NCBI RefSeq assembly: GCF_005402965.1
Contig: NZ_BJCF01000013.1
Location: forward strand, 1-64,000
Length of the DNA: 64,000 bases
Direction: 5' to 3'
Origin: Dolichospermum planctonicum
GTDB lineage: Bacteria; Cyanobacteriota; Cyanobacteriia; Cyanobacteriales; Nostocaceae
The notes under the pieces: model-generated
What the model was told of the DNA's origin: nothing
The model's database searches: none
What the model saw: only the letters and a program-made list of their open reading frames with translations
Position numbers and translations under genes: made by a program
In this document: in pieces, positions 7,075 to 15,151 of the stretch
Layout of the letters: each line of letters starts with the position of its first letter
Numbering within the stretch: the stretch's first letter is position 1

Positions 7075-8949
7075 ATGAACCAGTACGACTCATTTCATTT
7101 AATCATGTTTAGTGGTAAGGGTGGAGTTGGCAAAACTACCACTTCTTGCACTTTTGCTCGTTATTGGGCAAAACAGTTCCCGGAAGAAACAATTTTGTTA
7201 CTTTCTACAGATCCGGCACATTCTTTAGGAGATGTATTACTGACAGAAGTGAAAGATTATGCTTCACCATTAACAGATTTGCCTAATTTAAGTGTTCAGG
7301 CTTTAGATGCTGAAAAACTGCTATTAGAATTTAAGGCCAAATATAGCAAATTTTTAGAAATACTGGTTGAGCGAGGAAGTCTAGCTGACGGACAAGATTT
7401 AGCCCCAGTTTGGGATTTGGACTGGCCTGGTTTAAACGAATTAATGGGATTACTAGAAATCCAACGTCTACTATCTGAAAAAAAAGTAGACCGCATAGTA
7501 GTTGATATGGCTCCTTCTGGTCATACCTTAAACCTGTTGCGATTGGAAGATTTTTTAGATGTGATTTTAAACTCATTAGAGTTATTCCAAAAAAAGCATC
7601 AGGTGATCACAGAAACTTTAACCGGACGTTATACTCTTGATGAAGTTGATGACTTTTTAGCCGATCTAAAATTTCAATTAGCGGAAGGTAGACGACTACT
7701 ACAAGATGATCAATTTACAGGTTGTATAGTTGTTGCGGTTTCTGAACCTATGTGTTTTGCGGAAACTGAGCGATTTATCGAAAGTTTAAAAACCTTAAAT
7801 GTTCCCTATGGTGGCATAGTAATAAATCGAATTGTCAGTGATTCATCTATAGAGCCAGATCGCTATGCCGAACAGCAAAGCTTTATCAATAAATTCTTGA
7901 AAATTTCTCAAAATAAACCCGTTTTCATAGTACCACAACAGCAATTCGCACCATTAGGGGGGTTAGCATTAGATAATCTAGCAGCACAAATTCAATATAT
8001 TGATCATGTGGAACTCGCTGCTCCACCACCAATTCAATGGCCGACTAAAATTCCACCTAGCTTTACTGACTTTGTAGCCGAAGGCTGTCAACTAATTGTT
8101 GTCGGTGGCAAAGGAGGAGTTGGTAAAACCACGGTGTCAGCAGCCATGGCCTGGGCTTTTGCTAATCGTTATCCTGATCAAAAAATTCGCGTAATTTCCA
8201 TAGATCCTGCTCATTCCTTGGGAGATGCTTTTGGTGAAAAATTAGGACATGAACCAAAATTATTAGCTCCTAATTTAACTGGACAGGAAATTAATGCTGA
8301 GAAAATATTAGATCAATTTCGTGCCGATTACCTTTGGGAATTGGCGGATATGATTAGTGGTGAAGGAACAGAAGCAGACGCAACAATAAATATTGCCTAT
8401 CTTCCAGAAGCTTGGCGGCAAATTATGTCTCAAGCTTTACCAGGTATTGATGAGATGCTATCCCTAATCACCATTATGGATTTATTAGACAGCAACCAGC
8501 AAGATTTGATTATTCTAGATACAGCACCCACAGGTCATCTTCTGCAATTTTTGTCAATGCCAACTGCATTAGGAGATTGGTTATCTTGGATATTTAAGCT
8601 GTGGATGAAATATCAGAATGTCCTGGGTCGAGTTGATTTCATTGGCCGGTTGCGAAGTCTGCGCCAACAAGTTGTTAAAGCTCAAAAGAAATTAAAAGAC
8701 CCAAAGCACACCCAATTTGTGGGTGTAATTCAGGCAGAATCTGCAATTATAGCTGAACACATCCGCTTAACGGAATCTCTCAAAACTATAGGAATTCAAC
8801 AGCGTTATGTGGTACAAAATCGCTACACTCAAGATGTAGAGATTGAGAGCAGTTTGTTTTCACAGCAAACAATTATTCGCTTACCTAACTTACCCAGATC
8901 CGTCGAACCCATTGCCAGAATTAAAGCTGCTGCCGATCTTTTATTTTAA
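7075..8949 (+). CDS. Duplicated ArsA/Get3-family ATPase next to gas vesicle genes
   Basis: The 624-residue protein is two fused ArsA/Get3 domains. Domain 1 has P-loop GKGGVGKTT (about residues 14-22), switch I STDPAHSLGD and switch II DMAPSGHTLNLL. Domain 2 has GKGGVGKTT (about 345-353), SIDPAHSLGD and DTAPTGHLLQFL. Get3 chaperones tail-anchored membrane proteins; bacterial ArsA powers arsenite export. The second half has no cysteine after its P-loop, so the metalloid-binding cysteine of that half of ArsA is missing, and no arsB, arsC or arsR is nearby. Context between gvpW and a Cdc48-like ATPase suggests a chaperone for hydrophobic Gvp subunits; this is inference. Confidence 0.85.
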   Translation: MNQYDSFHLIMFSGKGGVGKTTTSCTFARYWAKQFPEETILLLSTDPAHSLGDVLLTEVKDYASPLTDLPNLSVQALDAEKLLLEFKAKYSKFLEILVERGSLADGQDLAPVWDLDWPGLNELMGLLEIQRLLSEKKVDRIVVDMAPSGHTLNLLRLEDFLDVILNSLELFQKKHQVITETLTGRYTLDEVDDFLADLKFQLAEGRRLLQDDQFTGCIVVAVSEPMCFAETERFIESLKTLNVPYGGIVINRIVSDSSIEPDRYAEQQSFINKFLKISQNKPVFIVPQQQFAPLGGLALDNLAAQIQYIDHVELAAPPPIQWPTKIPPSFTDFVAEGCQLIVVGGKGGVGKTTVSAAMAWAFANRYPDQKIRVISIDPAHSLGDAFGEKLGHEPKLLAPNLTGQEINAEKILDQFRADYLWELADMISGEGTEADATINIAYLPEAWRQIMSQALPGIDEMLSLITIMDLLDSNQQDLIILDTAPTGHLLQFLSMPTALGDWLSWIFKLWMKYQNVLGRVDFIGRLRSLRQQVVKAQKKLKDPKHTQFVGVIQAESAIIAEHIRLTESLKTIGIQQRYVVQNRYTQDVEIESSLFSQQTIIRLPNLPRSVEPIARIKAAADLLF

Positions 8950-9007
8950 GTGGATAATATAGTCAAGAAAAAATGGTTTTTTTAGAGTCAATTTTTGGAG
9001 GAATGTG

Positions 9008-10873
9008 ATGAGTGATTTATTCAAGGGATTCGAGCAGTTATTAGAACTGGTAAAAACTCTCGAAGAAAAATCAGAAAACGGAGAAATCAAAACCAATGTC
9101 CAGTTTAACTCCCGCCCATTAAGCAGTATTCCCAGAACAGGAAATATCCCCCGTAGCAGTAATATGGGGGGTAATATGGGTAATATGGGGGGTAATATGG
9201 GTAATGACGTGGGTACAAGTCGGATGAACACTCAATCCCCCCCGGCTTCTGGTGCAGGTCCCTCAGATCCAGTTGTTCCTCCCGATCCTACTTCAGGTAT
9301 TGCTCTTAAAGATATCGGTGGACTGAGCGAAATTCTTAAAGAACTCAAAGAACTGGTTGCTATTCCGTTAAAACGCCCTGACCTATTGGCTAAATTAGGA
9401 CTAGAACCCACCCACGGCGTATTATTAGTTGGTCCTCCAGGCACCGGTAAAACTCTCACAGCCCGGGCTTTGGCTGAAGAACTGGGCGTTAACTACATTG
9501 CTATTGTTGGTCCTGAAGTCATCAGTAAATATTATGGTGAAGCGGAACAAAGATTGCGCGGTATTTTTGAAAAAGCCGCCAAAAATGCTCCCTGTATTAT
9601 TTTTATTGATGAAATTGATAGCCTCGCTCCAGACCGCAGTGCAGTAGAAGGGGAAGTTGAAAAGCGCCTCGTTGCCCAATTATTAGGCTTAATGGATGGT
9701 TTTTCCCATAGCCCAGGGGTGATTGTTCTCGCAGCTACCAACCGCCCTGACCATCTTGATCCAGCCTTGCGAAGACCAGGACGATTTGACAGGGAAGTTC
9801 AGTTTCGCATTCCTGATATCAACGGACGTAAAGAAATTCTGCAAATTCTCACCCGTTCTATGCCTTTGGATAACACCGTTGACCTCGATTTTATCGCCGA
9901 GCGGGCGGTGGGATTTGTGGGGGCTGATTTGAAGGCTGTTTGTCAAAAGGCGGCTTATAGCGCCCTCCGTCGTCAAGTTCCTTCTATAGAGGTGCAAGCT
10001 CCTGAAAACATGACGGTTACTCAAACTGATTTTTTACAGGGACTAAAGGAAATCAAACCGGCTGTGCTTCGTAGTGTGGAAGTTGAAGTTCCCCAAGTTG
10101 CTTGGGATGATATTGGTGGTTTAGAGAATATTAAGCAAACCCTGCGAGAATCTGTAGAAGGGGCGCTACTTTATCCAGAACTTTACCTACAAACTAAGGC
10201 TATTGCTCCCAAGGGGATTTTGCTATGGGGTCCTCCGGGAACTGGTAAAACTTTATTAGCCAAAGCTGTGGCTTCCCAGGCCAGGGCTAATTTTATTGGT
10301 GTCAATGGACCGGAATTACTAACCCGTTGGGTGGGTGCGAGTGAACAAGCAGTGCGGGAATTATTTGCTAAGGCTCGACAAGCAGAACCCTGTGTTATAT
10401 TCATTGATGAAATTGATACATTAGCTCCAGCAAGGGGAAGTTACAGCGGTGATTCAGGCGTGAGTAACCGGGTAGTAGGGCAATTATTAACTGAATTGGA
10501 TGGTGTAGAGGCGGGTGCAAGTATTCTGGTCATTGGGGCTACAAACCGTCCTGATGCTCTGGACTCAGCGTTATTACGGGCAGGTAGGTTAGATTTACAA
10601 CTTAAAGTAGATTTGCCTGATTTAGCTAGTCGTTTAGATATTTTGCAGGTCTATACTGAGGGACGACCATTGTTAGATGTGAATTTAACATATTGGTCTG
10701 AAGTCACAGAAGGTTGGAATGGCGCTGATTTAGTATTGCTGTGTAATCAAGCTGCTGTGGAAGCTATTCGCCGTTTCCGAGCGCAAGGACAGACAGATCC
10801 TGCTGATATCAGAATTACTAATGATGATTTTCAATATTCTCATCAGGTTTTAGTCAGTCAACGTCATGCTTAG
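9008..10873 (+). CDS. Cdc48/VCP-type double AAA ATPase with gas-vesicle-like N-terminus
   Basis: The product has two AAA modules: Walker A GPPGTGKT at residues 142-149 with Walker B IIFIDEID, and Walker A GPPGTGKT at 408-415 with VIFIDEID. Each module has the expected ATNRPD sensor and RRPGRFD or RAGRLD arginine finger. The Cdc48 substrate-binding N domain is absent. In its place are about 25 residues (MSDLFKGFEQLLELVKTLEE) that recall the start of GvpH/Hsp20-type gas vesicle proteins, then a Met/Gly/Asn-rich linker with GNMG repeats. ATG at 9008 follows GGAGGA with ideal spacing. Such unfoldases extract or remodel protein complexes; a role in vesicle assembly or turnover is inferred from position. 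Confidence 0.85.
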   Translation: MSDLFKGFEQLLELVKTLEEKSENGEIKTNVQFNSRPLSSIPRTGNIPRSSNMGGNMGNMGGNMGNDVGTSRMNTQSPPASGAGPSDPVVPPDPTSGIALKDIGGLSEILKELKELVAIPLKRPDLLAKLGLEPTHGVLLVGPPGTGKTLTARALAEELGVNYIAIVGPEVISKYYGEAEQRLRGIFEKAAKNAPCIIFIDEIDSLAPDRSAVEGEVEKRLVAQLLGLMDGFSHSPGVIVLAATNRPDHLDPALRRPGRFDREVQFRIPDINGRKEILQILTRSMPLDNTVDLDFIAERAVGFVGADLKAVCQKAAYSALRRQVPSIEVQAPENMTVTQTDFLQGLKEIKPAVLRSVEVEVPQVAWDDIGGLENIKQTLRESVEGALLYPELYLQTKAIAPKGILLWGPPGTGKTLLAKAVASQARANFIGVNGPELLTRWVGASEQAVRELFAKARQAEPCVIFIDEIDTLAPARGSYSGDSGVSNRVVGQLLTELDGVEAGASILVIGATNRPDALDSALLRAGRLDLQLKVDLPDLASRLDILQVYTEGRPLLDVNLTYWSEVTEGWNGADLVLLCNQAAVEAIRRFRAQGQTDPADIRITNDDFQYSHQVLVSQRHA

Positions 10874-11248
10874 TTAGATTCTCGCTGTTACCCCTGGCTG
10901 CAAGGAATTTGTCCGGGGGTCGGAAAGCATAGAAAAGTAAGTACAAGGGACATACTACTGGTAATTGTTTTCAGCGTCGCTACAACTGGATAGAATTGTT
11001 ATGAGTTGATTTAGCGATCGCTTTACAGCAGTTTCGGATATTATAAGTTACAGATATTAATGATAAAAATCTTGTGGTGCGGGCATCTTGCCCGCCAAAG
11101 TGTACCTCACCCTTATGGTAATCCGCTTTATTGAATTTAGTTATTGATTGTGCTTTTGAGTAGCAACTAGCAACTAATTTGCAAAATCAGCATTAGACAA
11201 CTCCAAAATAAGGTTTCTGAATAACGCATATTTAAATTTACCTGATGT
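10874..11248. other. Intergenic region with dispersed palindrome
   Basis: The gap between the convergent Cdc48-like and mazG genes has no ORF. It holds one HIP1 site (GCGATCGC, near 11013) and one copy of the dispersed repeat described at 11056. Nothing else is recognised. Confidence 0.6.
11056..11097 (+). repeat. Dispersed repeat with GCGGGCATCTTGCCCGC palindrome
   Basis: TTAATGATAAAAAT-CTTGTGGTGCGGGCATCTTGCCCGC. The same sequence occurs inverted at 17111 and 46582 (preceded or followed by TTTTATCATTAATATT) and in a shorter, mutated form at 58190. All copies lie in intergenic DNA. The core is a strong GCGGGCA-TCT-TGCCCGC hairpin, like repeat extragenic palindromes. Confidence 0.85.
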
Positions 11249-12049
11249 CTAATGACCAAGTTGGGCTTTAGCCTGTTGCCACAGGGCATCTAATTCTTCT
11301 AAACTATAATCTGTCAACGGACGTTCAATCACATCCTCCATTTTTTGCAATCGTTGAATAAATCGCTGACTTGTCCCTTGTAAACCCGCACTAGGATCAA
11401 GTTTATGCCATCTGGCAATTTGAATAATGGCAAATAGTAAATCACCTAATTCGGATTCTTGTCTTTCTTTGGTTTCTTCAGCTAAAGCCTGTTGAAATTC
11501 CCCTAACTCTTCATGAAATTTGCCCCAAACTTCATCTACATTATTCCACTCAAAACCAACCTGAGCAGCTTTTTCAGATATCTTCATGGCCGCATTTAAG
11601 GGGGGAAGACTACGACGATAACGATTTAATTTATGACTGAGTTTTTGCTCTTCTACAGTTTCTCCTTTTTCTGCTGCTTTAATCGTTTCCCAATTTTTGT
11701 GTACCTCTTCCATACTTGCCACAGTCATATCAGCAAATACATGAGGATGACGACGTATTAACTTTTGAGCAATCCCCTTTGCAACTTCTTGCAGAGAAAA
11801 ATCACCCGCTTCACTGGCAATTTGCGCCTGTAATACTACTTGTAATAATAAATCACCTAATTCTTCAGCAATAGCCTGTTTATCCCCAGTTTGAATCGCG
11901 TCTACTACCTCATAAGCCTCTTCAATTACATAGGGAGTTAGACTTGATGGGGTTTGTGCCAAGTCCCAAGGACAACCTTGGGGAGATCGCAATTTCGCTA
12001 CTATATTTATTAACTCTTGTAATGCCTCTAAAGTCTGATTAACTGCCAT
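11249..12049 (-). CDS. mazG: Nucleoside triphosphate pyrophosphohydrolase MazG
   Basis: MazG hydrolyses NTPs and dNTPs to the monophosphate and pyrophosphate, cleaning the nucleotide pool and tempering (p)ppGpp responses. The 266-residue protein has tandem MazG domains: the first with RSPQGCPWDLAQTPSSLTPY and the EExxE/ExxD metal motif (EELGDLLLQVVLQAQIA), the second with EELGEFQQAL and ESELGDLLFAIIQIARW. Length is normal for the two-domain form. It starts six bases after the DUF2227 gene ends, so they form an operon. Confidence 0.94.
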   Translation of the reverse strand: MAVNQTLEALQELINIVAKLRSPQGCPWDLAQTPSSLTPYVIEEAYEVVDAIQTGDKQAIAEELGDLLLQVVLQAQIASEAGDFSLQEVAKGIAQKLIRRHPHVFADMTVASMEEVHKNWETIKAAEKGETVEEQKLSHKLNRYRRSLPPLNAAMKISEKAAQVGFEWNNVDEVWGKFHEELGEFQQALAEETKERQESELGDLLFAIIQIARWHKLDPSAGLQGTSQRFIQRLQKMEDVIERPLTDYSLEELDALWQQAKAQLGH

Positions 12050-12054
12050 ATTTT

Positions 12055-12639
12055 TTACCGCTTTTTGACACTGCGACGACTGGGGCTAACTTTACGTTTC
12101 TTAATTTTGCCACGGGGGAGTAAACCTTGAATACCCTGTTTTTGAAATCGTTTATAACCGGAAACAGTCCAATCACTACAAGAATGGCTCATTGCACCGA
12201 GTTCACAGCCGACAAAGAGGGCAAAAAATTCTCCATAATACATATAGATGGTCTTCCCCACAGTTCCCCACACTTCGCCCCAGTTCCAAGCCACATTTCC
12301 CAACTTGGTGAAAATCATCACCAGCACAATGGCCACCAATGCTAAAAAAGTTGTCAGATACACCACTCTTAAGGTTGTACCAATAATCGGACCGTGAGAT
12401 AAAAAAGACCGATGGCGCAGACTTTTTTGATAAGGTAGCCAAATCCACCGCAGAACACCCCAACGCTGAAATTGACGGGAGTAAATATCCAAATCGGGAC
12501 CAAACATCAGCCCCCCAAACATAAACCCACCCGCCACTAACAAAGTCATATTACTGCTGTGAGTGGAAATCAACGTTATACCCGCCACAACAGGCATAGA
12601 CCAGATAGTAATGCGATCGTGCGTTTGACCAGAGGGCAT
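12055..12639 (-). CDS. DUF2227 membrane protein (putative metal-binding)
   Basis: A 194-residue protein starting MPSGQTHDRITIWSMPVVAG, typical of the cyanobacterial DUF2227 'metal-binding protein' family. Histidines and acidic residues in HDR, GPDLDIYSRQF, RHRSFLSHG and LGAMSHSCSDW resemble those of YdjM-like membrane metal-dependent hydrolases. At least two or three hydrophobic segments are visible (TLLVAGGFMFGGLMF, VVYLTTFLALVAIVLVMIF). The C-terminus is very basic. Exact function unknown. It is upstream of mazG in the same unit. Confidence 0.85.
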   Translation of the reverse strand: MPSGQTHDRITIWSMPVVAGITLISTHSSNMTLLVAGGFMFGGLMFGPDLDIYSRQFQRWGVLRWIWLPYQKSLRHRSFLSHGPIIGTTLRVVYLTTFLALVAIVLVMIFTKLGNVAWNWGEVWGTVGKTIYMYYGEFFALFVGCELGAMSHSCSDWTVSGYKRFQKQGIQGLLPRGKIKKRKVSPSRRSVKKR

Positions 12640-12746
12640 CTTGGCAAATTAAAAATATCAAATTAACAGTAAAACCCTCAATTAGTATAGCTCAATCCCG
12701 TTCACATCAGCCTTTCCCAATCCCCAAAAAAATTTTCTCAAAAGAC

Positions 12747-12776
12747 TTGCAAAATTTTCAAAGGCTATGCTATATT
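12747..12776 (+). promoter_or_regulatory. Probable promoter of tRNA-Val
   Basis: TTGCAA at 12747-12752 and TATATT at 12771-12776, spaced 18 bases, end 17 bases before the tRNA. This is a good sigma-70-like match for a stable RNA gene. Confidence 0.5.
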
Positions 12777-12793
12777 AATTGAGTAAAGAAAAC

Positions 12794-12866
<73 letters not shown>

Positions 12867-12894
12867 TTTAAAAAAACACAATCCCGTTTTCATA

Positions 12895-13045
12895 GCAGTT
12901 TACAACTTGTTTGTGAACTGCTAAAACATTTTGTAGCTAAATTTTCAATTTCATTGATTTTCACCCATCTTTGCTAACTTTCCACTGGAAACCCGCTCAA
13001 GTGGTTTTTTTTATGGCTGCTGTAGCCGAGATTTTTTCTGGTGCT
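12895..13045 (+). repeat. Left copy of 151-bp direct repeat flanking Uma2 gene
   Basis: It begins 28 bases after tRNA-Val and matches 13950-14100 over its whole 151 bases with about a dozen differences. It contains an inverted repeat (AGCAGTT...AACTGCT) and a terminator-like stretch (GGAAACCCGC then GTGG plus eight T). In this position it probably terminates tRNA-Val transcription. Confidence 0.85.
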
Positions 13046-13175
13046 GTTTCTTGTTTTTGCGCTTTTTTATATATCTTATTAAGCTTTTATGTAAGGGTTT
13101 TTACCCGTTTTAACTCTTTTTCTTGCACCTATTCATCTTCTATCCCCTCAAGTCATTGATTTGTCACGGTGTTTA

Positions 13176-13190
13176 TTCAGCAAGCCCTAG
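13176..13190. repeat. Solo copy of TTCAGCAAGCCCTA element end
   Basis: This 14-15-base sequence is the same as the right end of the 241-bp inverted-repeat element at 20472-20712. Only one end is present here, next to the Uma2 stop codon, so it is a remnant or an insertion hot spot. Confidence 0.5.
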
Positions 13191-13206
13191 TTAGGTAATG
13201 CTTTTA

Positions 13207-13791
13207 TTATTCCCCATTCTCTGGTTCAAGATTTAAACCGCGATAGATTTGTTCAATGGGGAAGCTGAGATTGATGCTTTTTAGTTCAATGGTGTCACCT
13301 TCTCCATAGTTAATAATCATCCATTGTCCTGCATCATTTTTGTGATACAAATCTATTTCCATCGCAGTGGAACTAACCAACAGGTAATCTTTCAAGACCG
13401 GGTTATTTTGATACATTCTGAATTTGCCGCCTCTGTCGTAGGCTTCGGTAGTTTTTGAGAGAACTTCAATGATTAAGCAGGGGTAGGTAATATATTGGGT
13501 TGTGGTTTTATCGCGATCATCGCCGGTGACGCTAATATCGGGATAAGTGTAGTTATTTGTGCCAACAATATTAACTCTCAGGTCAGAGTTACCTGTTATG
13601 CAACTACTAGCGTCTAAATGGGTATCAACCATAGTCGCAAATCGAATTGCAATGCGGCTATGATTAACGCTACCGCCAGTCATGGCGTAAACTTGACCGT
13701 CGATCAGTTCGTGTTTTTCTAGTTGCTTTTCTTCCCAAGTGAAATATTCTTCTGGGGTGAGGTGAGGGGCGTTGTCTTTAGCTGCGATCAT
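13207..13791 (-). CDS. Uma2-family putative endonuclease (DUF820)
   Basis: The 194-residue product shows the Uma2/DUF820 signature: YFTWEEKQLEKHELIDGQVYAMTGG, HSRIAIRF, NSDLRVNI, YPDISVTGD and CLIIEVLSKTTEAYDRGGKF. These hold the D, ExK-type residues of a PD-(D/E)XK nuclease fold. The family is hugely expanded in filamentous cyanobacteria and behaves like mobile or selfish cargo; biological role is uncertain. It sits between two 151-bp direct repeats, consistent with insertion or duplication as a unit. Confidence 0.85.
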   Translation of the reverse strand: MIAAKDNAPHLTPEEYFTWEEKQLEKHELIDGQVYAMTGGSVNHSRIAIRFATMVDTHLDASSCITGNSDLRVNIVGTNNYTYPDISVTGDDRDKTTTQYITYPCLIIEVLSKTTEAYDRGGKFRMYQNNPVLKDYLLVSSTAMEIDLYHKNDAGQWMIINYGEGDTIELKSINLSFPIEQIYRGLNLEPENGE

Positions 13792-13949
13792 GGTTCGTTA
13801 TCTCCTACGGTTTGCAGTTGCTTGGGGTCAGTTTGGCTCTGGGTTAGTTGATTTAATTTTAACAATGCTGTCAATTTCATCCAAAATTAGCTGACGCAAG
13901 AATGAGGGTTATAGTGTTGTTGACGGCAAAGTTATGGGTAAAGTCACAA

Positions 13950-14100
13950 GCAGTTCACAACTTGTTTGTAAACTGCTAAAACATTTTGTGGCTAAATTTT
14001 CAATTTCATTGATTTTCAACCACCTTTGCTAACTTTCCACTGGAAACCCGCGCAGGTGGGTTTTTTTATGGCTGCTGTCACCGAGATTTTTTCTGGCGCT
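13950..14100 (+). repeat. Right copy of 151-bp direct repeat flanking Uma2 gene
   Basis: Direct copy of 12895-13045, offset by 1055 bp. The terminator-like segment (AACCCGCGCAGGTGGG plus seven T) is better preserved here. It forms most of the 427-base gap upstream of the ssl1498-family gene; the remainder is promoter. Confidence 0.85.
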
Positions 14101-14153
14101 TCCAGGTAAGCAGCACTTACTTCTAGCATCAATTATTTTTTTGTCAAGTTCTA

Positions 14154-14182
14154 TTGACACTTTGTAAAGATATTGTTATATT
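14154..14182 (+). promoter_or_regulatory. Consensus promoter of the ssl1498-family gene
   Basis: Perfect -35 TTGACA (14154-14159), 17-base spacer, -10 TATATT (14177-14182), 36 bases before the ATG. It is the best sigma-70-type match in this part of the window and implies strong expression. Confidence 0.7.
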
Positions 14183-14218
14183 AGTTTACATAAAGTAACA
14201 AACCCAAGAAAAAACATT

Positions 14219-14389
14219 ATGTATACCACAAGTGATGAAAAAGGCATTCTTAACAACTATGCCAAAGAACCCAAACTTTACTACGCAGAATTTCCTACAA
14301 AAGCGCAACAAAGCACCTATGCCTTTCAAGGTGTAGTAGCAATATTATTTTTAACTTCTATAGTTCTAATTACCTTGGGGGTTAGCTAA
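14219..14389 (+). CDS. ssl1498-family light-harvesting-like small membrane protein
   Basis: A 56-residue protein (MYTTSDEKGILNNYAKEPKL at the start) ending in one transmembrane helix (AILFLTSIVLITLGVS). It matches the cyanobacterial ssl1498 family by its opening block and length. The family is annotated as light-harvesting-like, but its function is not established. The gene has its own consensus promoter and its own terminator, so it is monocistronic. Its origin in photosynthetic membranes is inferred from the family. Confidence 0.85.
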   Translation: MYTTSDEKGILNNYAKEPKLYYAEFPTKAQQSTYAFQGVVAILFLTSIVLITLGVS

Positions 14390-14444
14390 AATTTCCCGCT
14401 TCGGTATTTGTATCTAATCGTCATTCAAATTTTCTCCTAATTAA

Positions 14445-14472
14445 CCCTGGTCAGTTTCGCCAGGGTTTTTTA
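14445..14472 (+). terminator. Rho-independent terminator
   Basis: CCCTGG (14445-14450), nine-base loop, CCAGGG (14460-14465), then six T. It ends the ssl1498-family transcript just before the convergent DUF4276 gene. Confidence 0.85.
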
Positions 14473-14487
14473 TTGCCATTTCTTGCT

Positions 14488-15147
14488 TTACTGCTCACTT
14501 AAACGTCGAAGCTGATCTCGAAAATAACAAAAGCTTGGTGATTGATTATTATCAATATCCATTAGAGGAGATATCTTTTCAGCCCAAGTTGTTTTCTCTT
14601 TACCAATTACCTGATCAGGAAGTTGAGACAACTTTTGACAACCACCAGGATATACTGCGTCGGCTAACTTCTCCCATGTGCCACAAATATCATCATTAGC
14701 ATAAGAATTTAGGGTTGCTAGTTTGGCATTTGGATAAGCCGTCTTTACTGCTGCTAAATCACCTAAATACCATGCTTCTCCTTCCTCAATAGCAATACAA
14801 AATTGCGTCTTTGGTTTAGGTTCACAAGAGTCTACAATATTCAGTAATTCTTTGCGAAAAACACTCAAACATCGGTAATCAAGATCGCAAATAATGATCA
14901 GAACAGCATGATAACTAGGGGGATAACTGGCAAATGTTTTACCATAGCCTTGAATAAGTCGCGGTAATTGGTCGAGCAAAATTCGTTTTTGGGGATCAGA
15001 ATTAGATGTAAGATTTTTAGGAATATGCCCTATTCCTTTGTAAGCATGAATATTAAATGTGTGTTGTTCGGGGTTAATAATTTTTGGAACAAGAATATCA
15101 AGAGTAGTTTTGCCAGAAATATCCTCAACTAATATCTCAAAGTGCAT
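14488..15147 (-). CDS. DUF4276 (Toprim-like) partner of AAA ATPase, putative defence gene
   Basis: The product (219 residues from ATG 15147) has features typical of DUF4276: an early acidic motif ILVEDISGKTTLD, a DxD motif in LIICDLDYRC, and AIEEGEAWYLGD, which recalls the conserved EAWLLAD of the family. Glu plus DxD is the Toprim nuclease arrangement. ATG at 15147 is preceded by AAGGTGA and lies four bases after the ATPase stop, so the two are translationally coupled; the longer in-frame start would overlap the ATPase gene. ATPase plus Toprim-type effectors form phage defence systems such as PARIS and OLD/Gabija-like pairs; this pair is a candidate. Confidence 0.75.
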   Translation of the reverse strand: MHFEILVEDISGKTTLDILVPKIINPEQHTFNIHAYKGIGHIPKNLTSNSDPQKRILLDQLPRLIQGYGKTFASYPPSYHAVLIIICDLDYRCLSVFRKELLNIVDSCEPKPKTQFCIAIEEGEAWYLGDLAAVKTAYPNAKLATLNSYANDDICGTWEKLADAVYPGGCQKLSQLPDQVIGKEKTTWAEKISPLMDIDNNQSPSFCYFRDQLRRLSEQ

Positions 15148-15151
15148 ATAT

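Noticed and set aside
7075-8949. Arsenite efflux ATPase
   Set aside because: No arsB, acr3, arsR or arsC nearby and no cysteine after the P-loop in the second half; gas vesicle context fits better.
9232-10404. Several minus-strand ORFs across the Cdc48-like gene
   Set aside because: Shadows of the AAA coding frame; they read back Walker motifs in the wrong strand and have no start signals.
12971-13159. 62-codon ORF downstream of tRNA-Val
   Set aside because: It lies within the 151-bp direct repeat and the matching frame is not kept in the second copy.
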